DNA of 64,000 nt from Skeletonema tropicum. Taxonomy: Eukaryota > Bacillariophyta > Thalassiosirophyceae > Thalassiosirales > Thalassiosiraceae. Every line of letters starts with the position of its first letter. Position 1 is the stretch's first letter. Where the stretch lies: positions 744,001-808,000 of the forward strand of contig CM074144.1 in NCBI GenBank assembly GCA_037178625.1, given 5' to 3'. Made by a program: the position numbers and the translations under genes. A model generated the notes under the pieces. It was not told the DNA's origin and ran no database searches. It was given only the letters and a program-made list of their open reading frames with translations. Below, in pieces: positions 42,292 to 51,440 of this stretch.

Positions 42292-42894
42292 TTAGAAGTG
42301 GGGAGGAAGCAATGAGTCAACATTTCCGAGCTTCTCGTGAACCATAAGTCCAAGAATACCCATCTGTGCGGCACGTCCATTGTTCAACTCAATAGCACGC
42401 TTCTTCAACTTAGTGGCATCATCGAACTTATCCCATCCAAAGTCAAGAGCTCCGTTACGGTAGTCACCTACGAATTCTGGCTCAACATCCAACCAGTCGG
42501 CAGAACGGTTGGCAATCTCGGCAGTGACAAGGAACAAGAACATCTGTGCCAATACTTGCTTTCCATCATCAGTGGCGTAAAGGGCTGGCCAGGCAGCGAA
42601 GCCTGATGGAATGTCCTCAGCTCCGGGGAATCGGTATCCAGCGTATGTGACGAGGTATCCGGTAACAGCCAACATACTAATACGTCCGTGCTTCAATTCA
42701 ACCTCACGGAGACGATCGAAACGCTCTTGGTCGGCATCCTTCAAGAATCCGCCGCCGAAGTAACCAAGGGGCATTTGAACACCGAGCTCTTTACTGAAGT
42801 CGGCATTGAGGGCAGTGGAGCGAGCACCAGTTTGGGCGGGAGCAAAGGCGGCGGCAGAGCCGGCGAGGGTAGCGAGGAGGGCAAGCTTCATCAT
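42292..42894 (-). CDS. Fucoxanthin chlorophyll a/c-binding protein (FCP)
   Basis: 200 residues. Thylakoid light-harvesting antenna protein that binds chlorophyll a, chlorophyll c and fucoxanthin. The N-terminus MMKLALLATLAGSAAAFAPA is a signal peptide followed by the AAAF motif and a short transit region, as needed for import into a complex plastid. Helix 1 has the chlorophyll-binding REVELKHGRISMLAVTGY and helix 3 has KKRAIELNNGRAAQMGILG. Length is normal for the family. It is divergent from a second FCP gene 274 bp away. It is the apparent source of the 3-prime piece in copy A and the internal pieces in copies B-D. Confidence 0.96.
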   Translation of the reverse strand: MMKLALLATLAGSAAAFAPAQTGARSTALNADFSKELGVQMPLGYFGGGFLKDADQERFDRLREVELKHGRISMLAVTGYLVTYAGYRFPGAEDIPSGFAAWPALYATDDGKQVLAQMFLFLVTAEIANRSADWLDVEPEFVGDYRNGALDFGWDKFDDATKLKKRAIELNNGRAAQMGILGLMVHEKLGNVDSLLPPHF

Positions 42895-43168
42895 TTTGTC
42901 TATGTGGTGTTGGTAGTGTGTTTTTATGGCAGCCTAATGCTACTGTAGAATTTGATGCCCATGGCGAAGCGGAAGATCGAGCGACAGCCGAGGCTTCAAC
43001 TTGATCGAAACACGTCACTTTTTTGCCAAAGCCTACTAATTCCTACGTAGCTTGATTTGTTTGAAGCAAAATCTTTGGGTCTGCCTGCTATGCTTCTTTT
43101 TGCTCCATGGCGACGTGCCTCTACTGCGGCATACCCACTTTTTCACCGTCAACAACCAATATTTAACC
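42895..43168. promoter_or_regulatory. Shared divergent promoter region of two FCP genes
   Basis: 274 bp between two start codons pointing away from each other. It is short enough that both genes probably share control, likely light-responsive as for other FCP genes. No specific motif is claimed. Confidence 0.6.
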
Positions 43169-43792
43169 ATGAAGACTGTAGCTGCCATCATTGCTCTTGC
43201 CGGATCTGCCGCCGCCTTTGCCCCCGCCCAAAACGGCAAGGCATCCACCGCCCTCAACGCCAGAGCTGACTCCCCTTTTGTTGGAGAGCTCGGAGCCCAA
43301 GCCCCCCTTGGCTTCTTCGATCCACTAAATGTGTGCGAGGGCTTTGACCAAGCTCAGTTCGATCGTCTTCGTGAGGTTGAGATCAAGCACGGACGTATCA
43401 GTATGTTGGCTGTTACCGGATACTTGACCACAGCTGCCGGAATCCGATTCCCAGGAGCCGAGGACATTCCTGATGGATTCGCCGCATGGGGAGCCCTTGC
43501 TAAGACACAGGATGGATGCAACGTTTTATTGCAAATGGCCTTCTTCTTCGGACTTGCTGAGATCGTCAACCGTCCTGCTGAGTGGGCTGATGTCACTCCA
43601 GAGTTCCCTGGTGATTACCGTAATGGAGCCATTGACTTCGGATGGGACAATCAGACTGACGAGTGGAAGATGAGGAAGCGTGCTATTGAATTGAACAATG
43701 GACGTGCCGCACAAATGGGTATTCTTGGACTTATGATCCATGAAATAAACGGTGTCAGTGTCTTGCCTGGAAACTACCTTCCTGGACATTAA
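43169..43792 (+). CDS. Fucoxanthin chlorophyll a/c-binding protein (second gene)
   Basis: 207 residues from MKTVAAIIALAGSAAAFAPA. An upstream in-frame Met at 43052 is rejected because the added 39 residues do not resemble a targeting signal, and the MKT start gives the standard signal peptide plus AAAF motif. Helix 1 REVEIKHGRISMLAVTGY and helix 3 RKRAIELNNGRAAQMGILG are intact. It differs from its neighbour in the N-terminal mature region (GFFDPLNVCEGFDQAQFDRL) and in the middle (ALAKTQDGCNVLLQMAFFFG). It was not copied into the array. Confidence 0.96.
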   Translation: MKTVAAIIALAGSAAAFAPAQNGKASTALNARADSPFVGELGAQAPLGFFDPLNVCEGFDQAQFDRLREVEIKHGRISMLAVTGYLTTAAGIRFPGAEDIPDGFAAWGALAKTQDGCNVLLQMAFFFGLAEIVNRPAEWADVTPEFPGDYRNGAIDFGWDNQTDEWKMRKRAIELNNGRAAQMGILGLMIHEINGVSVLPGNYLPGH

Positions 43793-45043
43793 ACATTTTT
43801 TTCTCATGTATATTATTACCTCAGAGACTTCAACCTATAATCTAAGCCTCACTATCATAGACTCAAAACAGACTGCATAATACAATTTTGATGACATCCT
43901 GGGTGTACTCAGATCAAACGAGCTTCTTCAGTCACTTGTGATTCTAGATTTTGATTTACTAATTGTTGTTGTTCTAATACTCTTCTATTTATGTCCAGCG
44001 AAGTAAGTACTTCGTAGCATTAATGAAGACTTCATTATGTGAAGAGTCTTGTCACTGCATCCAAGCCACTTTTATATGCTGCCTATCTTCGGCTACATAG
44101 TGCTTATTCAACCTTGCCTTGGCACATTTGATGAGCTCATGTATGTAGCATGTTGGTTGCTCGTGCAGTTTGAGGTGATGACAGACGAGATGAGGATGTG
44201 TATTTTTGATGCCTTGTTCTCCATGACCTCACCCATTTTCTGTTGGTAGAGGCATACCAAGCTGACGTTGTTGGTAGGGTGACTTCTAGACTGTAGTTAA
44301 TTACATAGTAAGCTTAAAGTAAGGCAGTCACCAAGATGGCAGCATCTGATCACCAACAAAAGGACCTGCCGCCTCTGACCAAAACTTGTGCTGACCGGTT
44401 AAACGCACGCAAACGCATCCAATGCTTGGGAATCGAGTCGAGAAGAACCGAAGTCCAGTTGTAGGTACCTGACCTTGACGCTTGGATCCACACACACGTA
44501 GTCAACGCTCTTCACAGACTTCCCTTCAGAGTTTGTCATGAAGAAAATGGAAGTCCAAACTCATGTTTGCATTCTGATTTGCTGGTGATATGAATTACTG
44601 GATCTTTCATTCTGGAAGTAGTCCAAGGGTAGGGGTGTCTACTGACTATGTATTGAGATCGAACAAGAATTGAAATCAGCTTGCCACGCTCCATCAATCC
44701 AGAATAAGCTAACTTTCTCTCATCGCCCATCTCAAACAGTAACTTATTTCAAGCCACCGTTACTTGCTCTTCATCAACGAGTGCTTTTCTAAGTAGTAAG
44801 TAATGATGTCTTAACTTTGTATTTATATATTTATTTAATGATAAGTAGATGTCCTTTTATTATTTTGGCAAAATCAATAACTAATTCCTATGTTTGGAAT
44901 ACCGTACCGAATCAAAGATGCAAGACGTTCCCCTCAATTTTGCCTCCCCCGCCCGTCCAAAATCAAAAATCACGTGAGAATTTTGAATTCATCCACTACA
45001 TACCTTCCACCTTCCACAATACATACTTAATACTTATCTTAAT
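43793..45043. other. Intergenic, 1.25 kb, no gene recognised
   Basis: Only short ORFs without recognisable features. Small inverted repeats around GAAGTAAGTACTTC occur near 44000. It includes the promoter of the FKBP gene. Confidence 0.45.
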
Positions 45044-46033
45044 ATGAGACGAGCTGGAGAATGGGTAGGAGATCTTCGAGGCTTCTTATACTTCCTCGTG
45101 GTAGTATGGATCTTTTCAAGTAGCAAAACCGTATGGAGTATATCTCTATCATCCAACTCTTTGATCAATCGACGTACAGCCATCAATACTGCAATTGCAT
45201 CTCCATTCCTCTTGGCATCATCACCATCAGCTGCCGCGTCTGTCGCCATCGAAAATCCAAATCCTCGAGCAATTACAACCGTACGCCTCAACTCTCCAAA
45301 TCAAAAGGCGGGGTTAGAACTTTATGACATTCAAATTGGAACTCCACCGAGAAATGTGGTGGCGGTGAAATCTGTCCAGATGAACGGACAGGGAGCAAGA
45401 GATGGTGCCGAACGAGGTATGATATTGTTGGATTATACAAATAGGGAAGATTTGATTGCAAGATTGCAATCTGGGGTATATCCGATTGAGATTAGGTTGT
45501 TTAATCTTGCACTGGGAGGTGATTCCATTGGTGATCTAGGCAGGAGAATGGTAACGCCTGAAGATGCCCTGCAACTCTCCTCTAGTATTAGCAAAAGCGA
45601 GAATAATGCATCAGTGGTGGAAGGATCCAAACAACCGAGTGCAGGATTTGTAATTAATACCATAAAGCAGGCTCAAGATGAATGCATGGTAAAATCGAGA
45701 AGAGGCGATACTATGCAAATCAGATACGAGGCGAGGGTGGGAGATAGAAATGGTCCTATTTATGATGCGAGTGAGTTCCGGGGAACTGGTCAACCATATG
45801 CATACATCCTCGGTAACAATGATGTAATAAAGGGGGTGGACTTAGGGACGTTTGACATGTGCCCAGGCGAGGTTAGGGAGTTGACAATTCCACCAGAATT
45901 GGGATATAAAGGGGGTTCAAAGTTGTACAAGCAAATACCGCCCAACTCGACTCTTTTTTGGAAGATTGAATTGGTCGAACTCAATTTTATCAGGGAGGGA
46001 ATGAATAACATACCAAGAGAAGCCTCATACTAG
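45044..46033 (+). CDS. FKBP-type peptidyl-prolyl cis-trans isomerase, probably plastid-targeted
   Basis: 329 residues. The C-terminal third (about 215-320) is an FKBP domain: RRGDTMQIRYEARV, then YAYILGNNDVIKGVDLG, then CPGEVRELTIPPELGYKGG and an IPPNSTLFWKIELVEL strand. It should catalyse proline isomerisation during protein folding. The N-terminus has a hydrophobic signal (FLYFLVVVWIFSS), and a second hydrophobic stretch with RRTAINTAIASPFLLASS and an ASVA-type cleavage site, which suggests routing to the thylakoid lumen. The middle 100 residues have no recognised domain. Its stop is 17 bp from the stop of the convergent methyltransferase gene. No intron. Confidence 0.88.
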   Translation: MRRAGEWVGDLRGFLYFLVVVWIFSSSKTVWSISLSSNSLINRRTAINTAIASPFLLASSPSAAASVAIENPNPRAITTVRLNSPNQKAGLELYDIQIGTPPRNVVAVKSVQMNGQGARDGAERGMILLDYTNREDLIARLQSGVYPIEIRLFNLALGGDSIGDLGRRMVTPEDALQLSSSISKSENNASVVEGSKQPSAGFVINTIKQAQDECMVKSRRGDTMQIRYEARVGDRNGPIYDASEFRGTGQPYAYILGNNDVIKGVDLGTFDMCPGEVRELTIPPELGYKGGSKLYKQIPPNSTLFWKIELVELNFIREGMNNIPREASY

Positions 46034-46050
46034 TACAGATAATGTTGTTT

Positions 46051-47477
46051 TCATATTTTGGTTAGAATTGCTGCAAAAAATCCGTCAGTATTATGTTGAG
46101 CAGGCGTTAGCCGAAGAAATTTCCCTTCAACTTCAAAGGGAATTGCAAAGTCGCTAGGTGGAGATTCCACCTGCCACCCAGCCCCGACATCACTCTCTAA
46201 GAATTGTTTAATTTGTTTTTCGTTCTCTTGTGGCAACAGAGAGCAAGTTACATATACCAGACGACCACCAACTTTGACAAGGCGTGAAGCTCTTTGCAAG
46301 ATTTGTTGTTGCAATGGTAACAGATTGGCGAGACGATCAATTCCATCGTCAAATCCATCATCAAATGTGTCCCACGTTCTTCTTGCATCAGGTTTCCTCC
46401 TCCAAGATCCAACTCTGCAATAAATAGGCCAAAATTGTAAATGATTCATTGAGATGTGAGAGAAGTTTCATCGGCATGCTTATCTACATGGACAAAATGC
46501 ACTTACCCCGAGCACGGAGCATCGACCAGCACCCGATCAAATGTACCTTTTCGACGTTTGAGCCATTTGTCCTTGCGAGACATATCCTCCTGTACCACCT
46601 GACGCTGTACATTACTAACGCCAGCCTTCTTACAGCGAGGTTTCCCACGTTCCAGTCTAACCTCACTGACATCCATAGAATATAGTCGTCCCTTGTTCTT
46701 CATTGAGGCAGCAATTTGTAATGTCTTCCCCCCACTTCCTGCGCAGTAATCAGCCACAGTCTCCCCTGGCTGAGCTTGTAGCAAGCTAGCCACCAGTTGT
46801 GAACCTTCATCTTGTGGTTCAACGATGCCATCTAACAGACCAGGGACTCTTCCTAAAGCAGTTCGTTCCTCTAATCTAATTCCTATTGGTGACCAAGGGG
46901 TGGATGTTGCGTCATAGCCAGCGTTGATGATATCCCGTAGTGCATCAATTCTTTCCTCGCATTTCAACGTATTTACCCGTAGATCAAGAGGTGCTGGCTC
47001 CATCAATGCCCTTAGTTCTTTTGATAAATCCTCTTCATTAGGAAACGCTTCTTTTAATCCATTCCACGCCCAATCTGGACACTCAAGAGTTGTCTGCAGA
47101 TCCATGTTATTGCATTCCAACGGTTGTCCCTTCTTAAGAAATGCAACACGATTCTCAGGCGAGCACTCAACTCCTTCAGCATGCAGTTGCCAATCTATTC
47201 TGTATTGACTGATTGCAATATTGCGTAATACATCACTAATAAGTTTGTACTCTTCCGAGTTTACATATGATCTTTCCTGATATTTGGTGAATCGTCGTAG
47301 AGCAGCATCCACCGGTATATTTTGAGAAGATGCCTCCTCGAGTATATGAATTGCACGATTAGCAATGCCCGGAGAGAATGATAATGATTGAGATGTTTTG
47401 ATGGATAGCGCTAGCAGCAAGGCTACTGATGCTATTATCGAGGTGATATTTTGCATGGCAATCATATTACAGATCAA
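46051..47477 (-). CDS. NSUN/RsmB-type RNA cytosine-C5 methyltransferase, two exons
   Basis: S-adenosylmethionine-dependent methyltransferase of the RsmB/NOP2/Sun family, acting on rRNA or tRNA. Exon 1 runs to 46507, the intron is 46506-46415 (92 bp, GTAAGT...TTGCAG) and exon 2 is 46414-46051. Splicing joins DAPCSG to VGSWRRKPDAR, which rebuilds the first catalytic motif. The second catalytic Cys is in YVTCSLLPQENE. The SAM-binding motif is VADYCAGSGGKTLQIA. The N-terminal domain (ANRAIHILEEASSQ to about residue 120) resembles a NusB-like RNA-binding fold. MQNITSIIASVALLLALSIK is a likely signal peptide, so the start is probably 47456 and the enzyme may act in the plastid. Confidence 0.88.
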
Positions 47478-47820
47478 TGGTTAGGACATAGATACATAAA
47501 TTTTGAGTGGTTGTTGGAGCTTGCGTTCTTGTTGGGTTGGGTTGGTGATGGTGATGGTGATGGTGATTGGTGAATGATTCGGTGATGTCGAGGCAGAAAG
47601 AACGGGGAAAAGAAGATGCCGATTGTTCACGGTTCTACCAAATGCAACCTTTTCAATGGACCCTACGAAGCAACCAAACTTGGCAGGATCAGTCGTTAGA
47701 CACTGCACCCTAATCGAATCGACGCGACTGTGTCCTTGGATTCGGCGTGATCGCACGGCTGTAAAATTTGGGAACAAACTTCCCTGTAAACGTCAAGGTT
47801 TTAAGGCAAGTTTGTGATGT
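47478..47820. other. Divergent intergenic region
   Basis: Holds GGGTT and GGTGAT repeats (47530-47572) and probably the promoters of both flanking genes. Confidence 0.4.
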
Positions 47821-48146
47821 ATGAAAACACATGAGAGATATTATTCCGAAGTACGGTGTATGTACTATATGCCTCCAGAAGTTTGGATGCGAGAATGTGT
47901 TGTATCCTTGATGTCCAAAACAAACAATGAAATTGCTCAGAGCCTCCTCGAAGTAAGTAGAGCAAGAACTCTCCTACTTTCCAGTTCCAACTATACAACA
48001 TTTACTTTCCCCTAACAATTGCCTTTCTTTATGTCCAGCTCTTCTCATACTCGCCGCTCATGGCAGGTGTGTTTTGTTTTCCAATGGCAATTGATGTTGC
48101 TGCTCGAATCATCAAAATCAACTTAGATGAGAAGATAGAAACATAA
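47821..48146 (+). CDS. Small spliced unknown gene (79 residues, two exons)
   Basis: Exon 1 (47821-47952) ends ...EIAQSLLE. The intron at 47953-48038 (86 bp) has GTAAGT and a TTTCTTTATGTCCAG acceptor, phase 0. Exon 2 (48039-48146) reads LFSYSPLMAGVFCFPMAIDV to a TAA stop. Canonical splice sites and matching phase support it, and an in-frame stop precedes the Met. The exon 2 part is hydrophobic. No family recognised. It could also be part of a longer transcript. Confidence 0.5.
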
Positions 48147-48200
48147 AACTGTACTGTAAGATATTTGACATTTATTATATCTTTTTATCTCCCCCCTCGG

Positions 48201-48285
48201 CCTCCTCGAAGTAGAGCGAGAACTACTATTACTTTCCCCTTTAATTTGCCTTTCTTTATGTCCAGCTCTTCTCATACTCGCCGTC
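48201..48285 (+). repeat. Partial duplicate of the small gene intron and exon edges
   Basis: Repeats CCTCCTCGAAGTA, the intron body and TTTCTTTATGTCCAG plus CTCTTCTCATACTCGCCG from 47943-48056, with a shortened intron. It lies in the 3-prime region of the minus-strand synthetase gene. Confidence 0.8.
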
Positions 48286-48298
48286 GTCGCTCAACGAA

Positions 48299-49069
48299 TT
48301 ACACAATACCAACTGTCGAAATAGATGACCTTTTTGTCAGCAAGGTCGACCTTCGAGTAATGCCAGGCACCAATTTCCCTGTTTTAGAGCTAACTCTCTC
48401 AGCGGGACTTCCTTGCCAGTGCCCTGCTGATACAGTTTCTCCAGGATTCAAAGCAGTCAAAGGAAGCAGTGTTACGTTCTCGTCATCGATCTTGCTTCCT
48501 GGGAAAACCGCACATCTCGTTTGAAGTGAGCACTTCGAGGGAACAACAATTTTATCCAATTTCAATCCCCCGTCATTGAACTTGTGACATAGTAAGGTTG
48601 ATTCTTCTTCGATCCTACAATAATCCCCAATCTCTAACAAATCAGCCTCGTAAATGAGCACATTTGGATCAATCAACGTGTTTTGCCAAATCTTCGCTCC
48701 CATCAGCTTCCAAAACGTCGCTGTAAGCCAAAATTCATCGATAAGCTTCAATGGGAAATCACAGGCCTCCCGAATCAATCCATTGCACAAACCCCATCGG
48801 AATGCAAGCCAGGTATCAACTGCTATCAAACCTTTAGACTGGAGTCTACCAAAGTTTCTGATGACGGTCCATTTGATGAGAAGGCACAAAGATAGTAACA
48901 CTACTACCAGCGCAATTACAGAGAGAGGGAATACACCGAAGCTGACTCCAAAAGCTGCATTCTTGCTGATAGAAAAAATGACACCGTTGGCATAAAATGA
49001 AGTCATGACTAGGGCAGCTACCAAGAACTTAAAATACAAGGTGAAAAGTCCTTGTAAAATCATATACAT
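48299..49069 (-). pseudogene. Pls-like synthetase, last exon (TM pair 3 and beta-helix 3)
   Basis: About 256 residues continuing the synthetase. Two membrane helices (FLVAALVMTSFYANG and SVIALVVVLLSLCLLI) are followed by a left-handed beta-helix of the hexapeptide acyltransferase type (GAKIWQNTLIDPNVLIYEAD, LEIGDYCRIEEES, and a GSPAERV end). It is joined to the preceding part by an intron whose acceptor is CAACTATAG at about 49070. The donor is either GTGGCA or GTAGAA near 49200, both phase 0. Being downstream of an inserted retrotransposon, it is probably not made as part of a full protein. Confidence 0.7.
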
Positions 49070-49154
49070 CTATAGTTGAAGAGATCAAAGCATTTGCCTA
49101 GTGGTGAGGTGGGTTTCATTTCAACGATCATTCACTTGAAGAAACACTCTACAC

Positions 49155-50288
49155 TCATGTACTCAACATTGGTTCGTTTGTTATCTCCATTTCTACTTCT
49201 GCCACCTTGCGATTGAGGCAGAGAGCGGGTGTTCCAAGCAGTAAGATACCTTCTTCCTGGGCGGTCTCTTTGTCCACCGAAGTGATTGGCCCAACCATCA
49301 CGTTGTCACTTATAAATGTGTCAGGAGAAATCACTGCTCTGTCGAGGATCATTGCGTGGTCCCCAATTTCCACCTGTCCGTATCGAACGATCCCCCCACA
49401 GTAGAACGACGTATTGCGCACACGAACTCCATTGGCACCAAAGGTACAAACACCAATCTTGGTCAGATTTGGCTCTTCGGGTTTGGGTGTAAAGCTGCCC
49501 TGTACGTCAATCTTGGCTCCAAAAACAAACCTAGTAATGAGGTAATACATCACTGTGCCATCAAAAATCTGGATAGATGAATGATAAAGGCTTGTAGCCA
49601 AATTGCGACGTAGAAATGTCTTTGAGTAGACTCTTTCCCAACCCGATTCTGCTCGTTGCCCTAATAAAAAGTATCTCAATGGGCGCATACAAAGCGCAAT
49701 GATGATGTTCCCAATGCAAAAGAAGATGGGGTAGAGCGCTATCACCACCGCTGTCATGTGAGTTTTCAAGAAAGTCAAGAAGAAAATCATCAGGATGGAA
49801 ACAAGTACGGACATAAAGGAAGGAATGAAACTGATCAAGAGGAACAGTAAGTGCCAGCCCATCGACACGACTTCCTTGTCCTCGACAAATTCATTTCTTG
49901 CACCCTCGGCCGCGGGTTCTAGCTCAGATACCTCATGACCCATGACCACTGTAGAATCTGCAACCTGGCGTTTTTGCTGAACGAAGGAGAGGCTCTTCAT
50001 CAAACAAGAAGCTCCAATCTTGGCTCCTAGTCCAATGTGAGTATTTGGCCCAATCACCGTGTTGTCTCCCAAAACTATTTCATCTACAGCAATGTCCCCA
50101 TTTTTCTTAATCACGAGTGTTTCAAGCTTGGCTCCAGTCTCGACTACTACGTTGTTTCCAGTTGTGAGCATGAATGGCAGACGCACATCAGCATCCTCGA
50201 AGAAGTTATCCCTGCCGATACTGCATCCATAAGCTTTGTAAAACCATGCAAAGAATATCGTTCCACGGAACATAAGAGCAGCACCCAT
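49155..50288 (-). pseudogene. Pls-like synthetase, beta-helix 1, TM pair 2 and beta-helix 2
   Basis: Continues directly from the segment above 50288 in the same frame after an in-frame TAG (50289-50291). It carries beta-helix repeats (IGRDNFFEDADVRLPFM, VIGPNTHIGLGAKIGASC), two membrane helices (FLLISFIPSFMSVLVSILMI and MTAVVIALYPIFFCIGNI) and a second beta-helix (IGVCTFGANGVRVRNTS, ILLLGTPAL). Alternating membrane pairs and beta-helix domains are characteristic of Pls-type single-module synthetases. Confidence 0.72.
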
Positions 50289-51222
50289 CTACGATATGAA
50301 CCAAAGCCTGTCGAATACATACCACAGTCCAAATGTGGCCGAGCTCCGCTTGATTGTGGTAGGGCCTTTGCCGATAATATTGACAAGTAGGTAGCCAAAT
50401 AATCTCGATATAATTGCCACACAGAAAAAGAATGCTAACGTTGCAGCGACGATAGCCGCAATCGGTAGCATCGAAGAGCTAAATCGTTCAGTGGTATCTT
50501 GGGAGCTTTGAGCGCTTTTCACTCTCAGTCTCAACGCTGCACTAAACAAAATGTTGGCTGGTAGAATGGCAACCCCACAACTGATGAAGAGAACAAGCAC
50601 AGCGATTGCCTTCACTATTACTTTCCTGACAAGATTTTCATCGCCGGCAATAACAGAACCAAGAATGTTGATTAGAGATGAACCCCTTCGCAAGGTTGCC
50701 CTCCGAGGGACTGACTTCTTCCGTTCATTATAATCATCTATTTTCTGGGCGATGTGCCTCGCAGTCTTTAGATCGATAAGTTGCCTGACTGTAAATGACT
50801 GCATATCGAATTCTTCGCGAATCTTCCCAACTGCCTGCATGACTAACAAAGAATGGCCTCCTCTCTCAATAAAGTCACAATCAATGCCAACAGATTCAAC
50901 ATTCAAGAGCTCTTCAAATATGCCACAGATAACCTGTTGAGTAAATGAAGAAGGAGCAACAATGGAATCTCTAATGTGACCCTCTTGAAGCTGTGATATG
51001 AGAAGTTTCCTGTCGATCTTGCCATTCAACGTCAAGGGAAACTCATCCATTGCCAATATCATCCAAGGTATCATGTATGAAGCCAAATGACATTCCTCAT
51101 TCTTCAATGCTTCCATCAACGTTACAGCCAAGGCGTCATTCTGAGAAGGATCGGCAATGCCCGACGCCACAAATGCGACCAGCTTCTCCTCGTGCACTAC
51201 CACCAACGCACCACTAACTCCT
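50289..51222 (-). pseudogene. Pls-like synthetase, end of adenylation domain, carrier domain and TM pair 1
   Basis: Begins inside the 19-bp duplication and continues the adenylation domain with VVVHEEKLVAFVASG and the A10 motif FPLTLNGKIDRKLL, including the catalytic Lys. Next is a peptidyl-carrier domain with DFIERGGHSLLVMQAVG (Ser is the phosphopantetheine site). Then come two membrane helices (VIVKAIAVLVLFISCGVAIL and IVAATLAFFFCVAIISRLFG). It ends at an in-frame TAG after DRLWFIS, although homology-like sequence continues on the other side. Confidence 0.8.
51204..51222 (+). repeat. 19-bp target-site duplication of the retrotransposon, left
   Basis: CAACGCACCACTAACTCCT, exact match to 62757-62775. 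In the synthetase frame it encodes GVSGAL. Confidence 0.97.
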
Positions 51223-51440
51223 AAAAATAAATAAATACAAAATTAATCAGATTAGATATCTACACGAGTATAATCTGGACCTGCTTAGGTACAATGTACG
51301 GTCTTTTACTGCCGAAAGGCTTACCAGACAGCAAGACGGGTGCCCCCGTAGGAGCCGGGTGCTCCTCTTAAACGCCGGAGCGTTCGAAACCAGGTGAGAG
51401 TGCATCTGCTAACACGAAGGGAAATAGCCTGCATGTGGCC
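51223..51440 (-). other. 3-prime untranslated end of the retrotransposon
   Basis: 218 bp. Contains the near-repeats GGGTGCCCCC and GGGTGCTCCT and hairpin-forming segments, possibly the RT recognition structure. T-rich tail at the very end. Confidence 0.6.

Noticed and set aside
43052..43168. N-terminal extension of the second light-harvesting protein
   Set aside because: The internal MKTVAAIIALAG start gives the standard signal peptide and AAAF motif. The extension does not look like targeting sequence.
46449..46685. Small plus-strand ORF and a separate short methyltransferase gene near 46450
   Set aside because: Both are explained by a 92-bp intron in the methyltransferase gene, which rebuilds the PCSG motif when removed.
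50289..50325. A 30-34-nt intron that would remove the in-frame TAG
   Set aside because: It would be far shorter than the 86- and 92-bp introns seen here, one option creates another stop, and the residues it would remove look like part of the domain.
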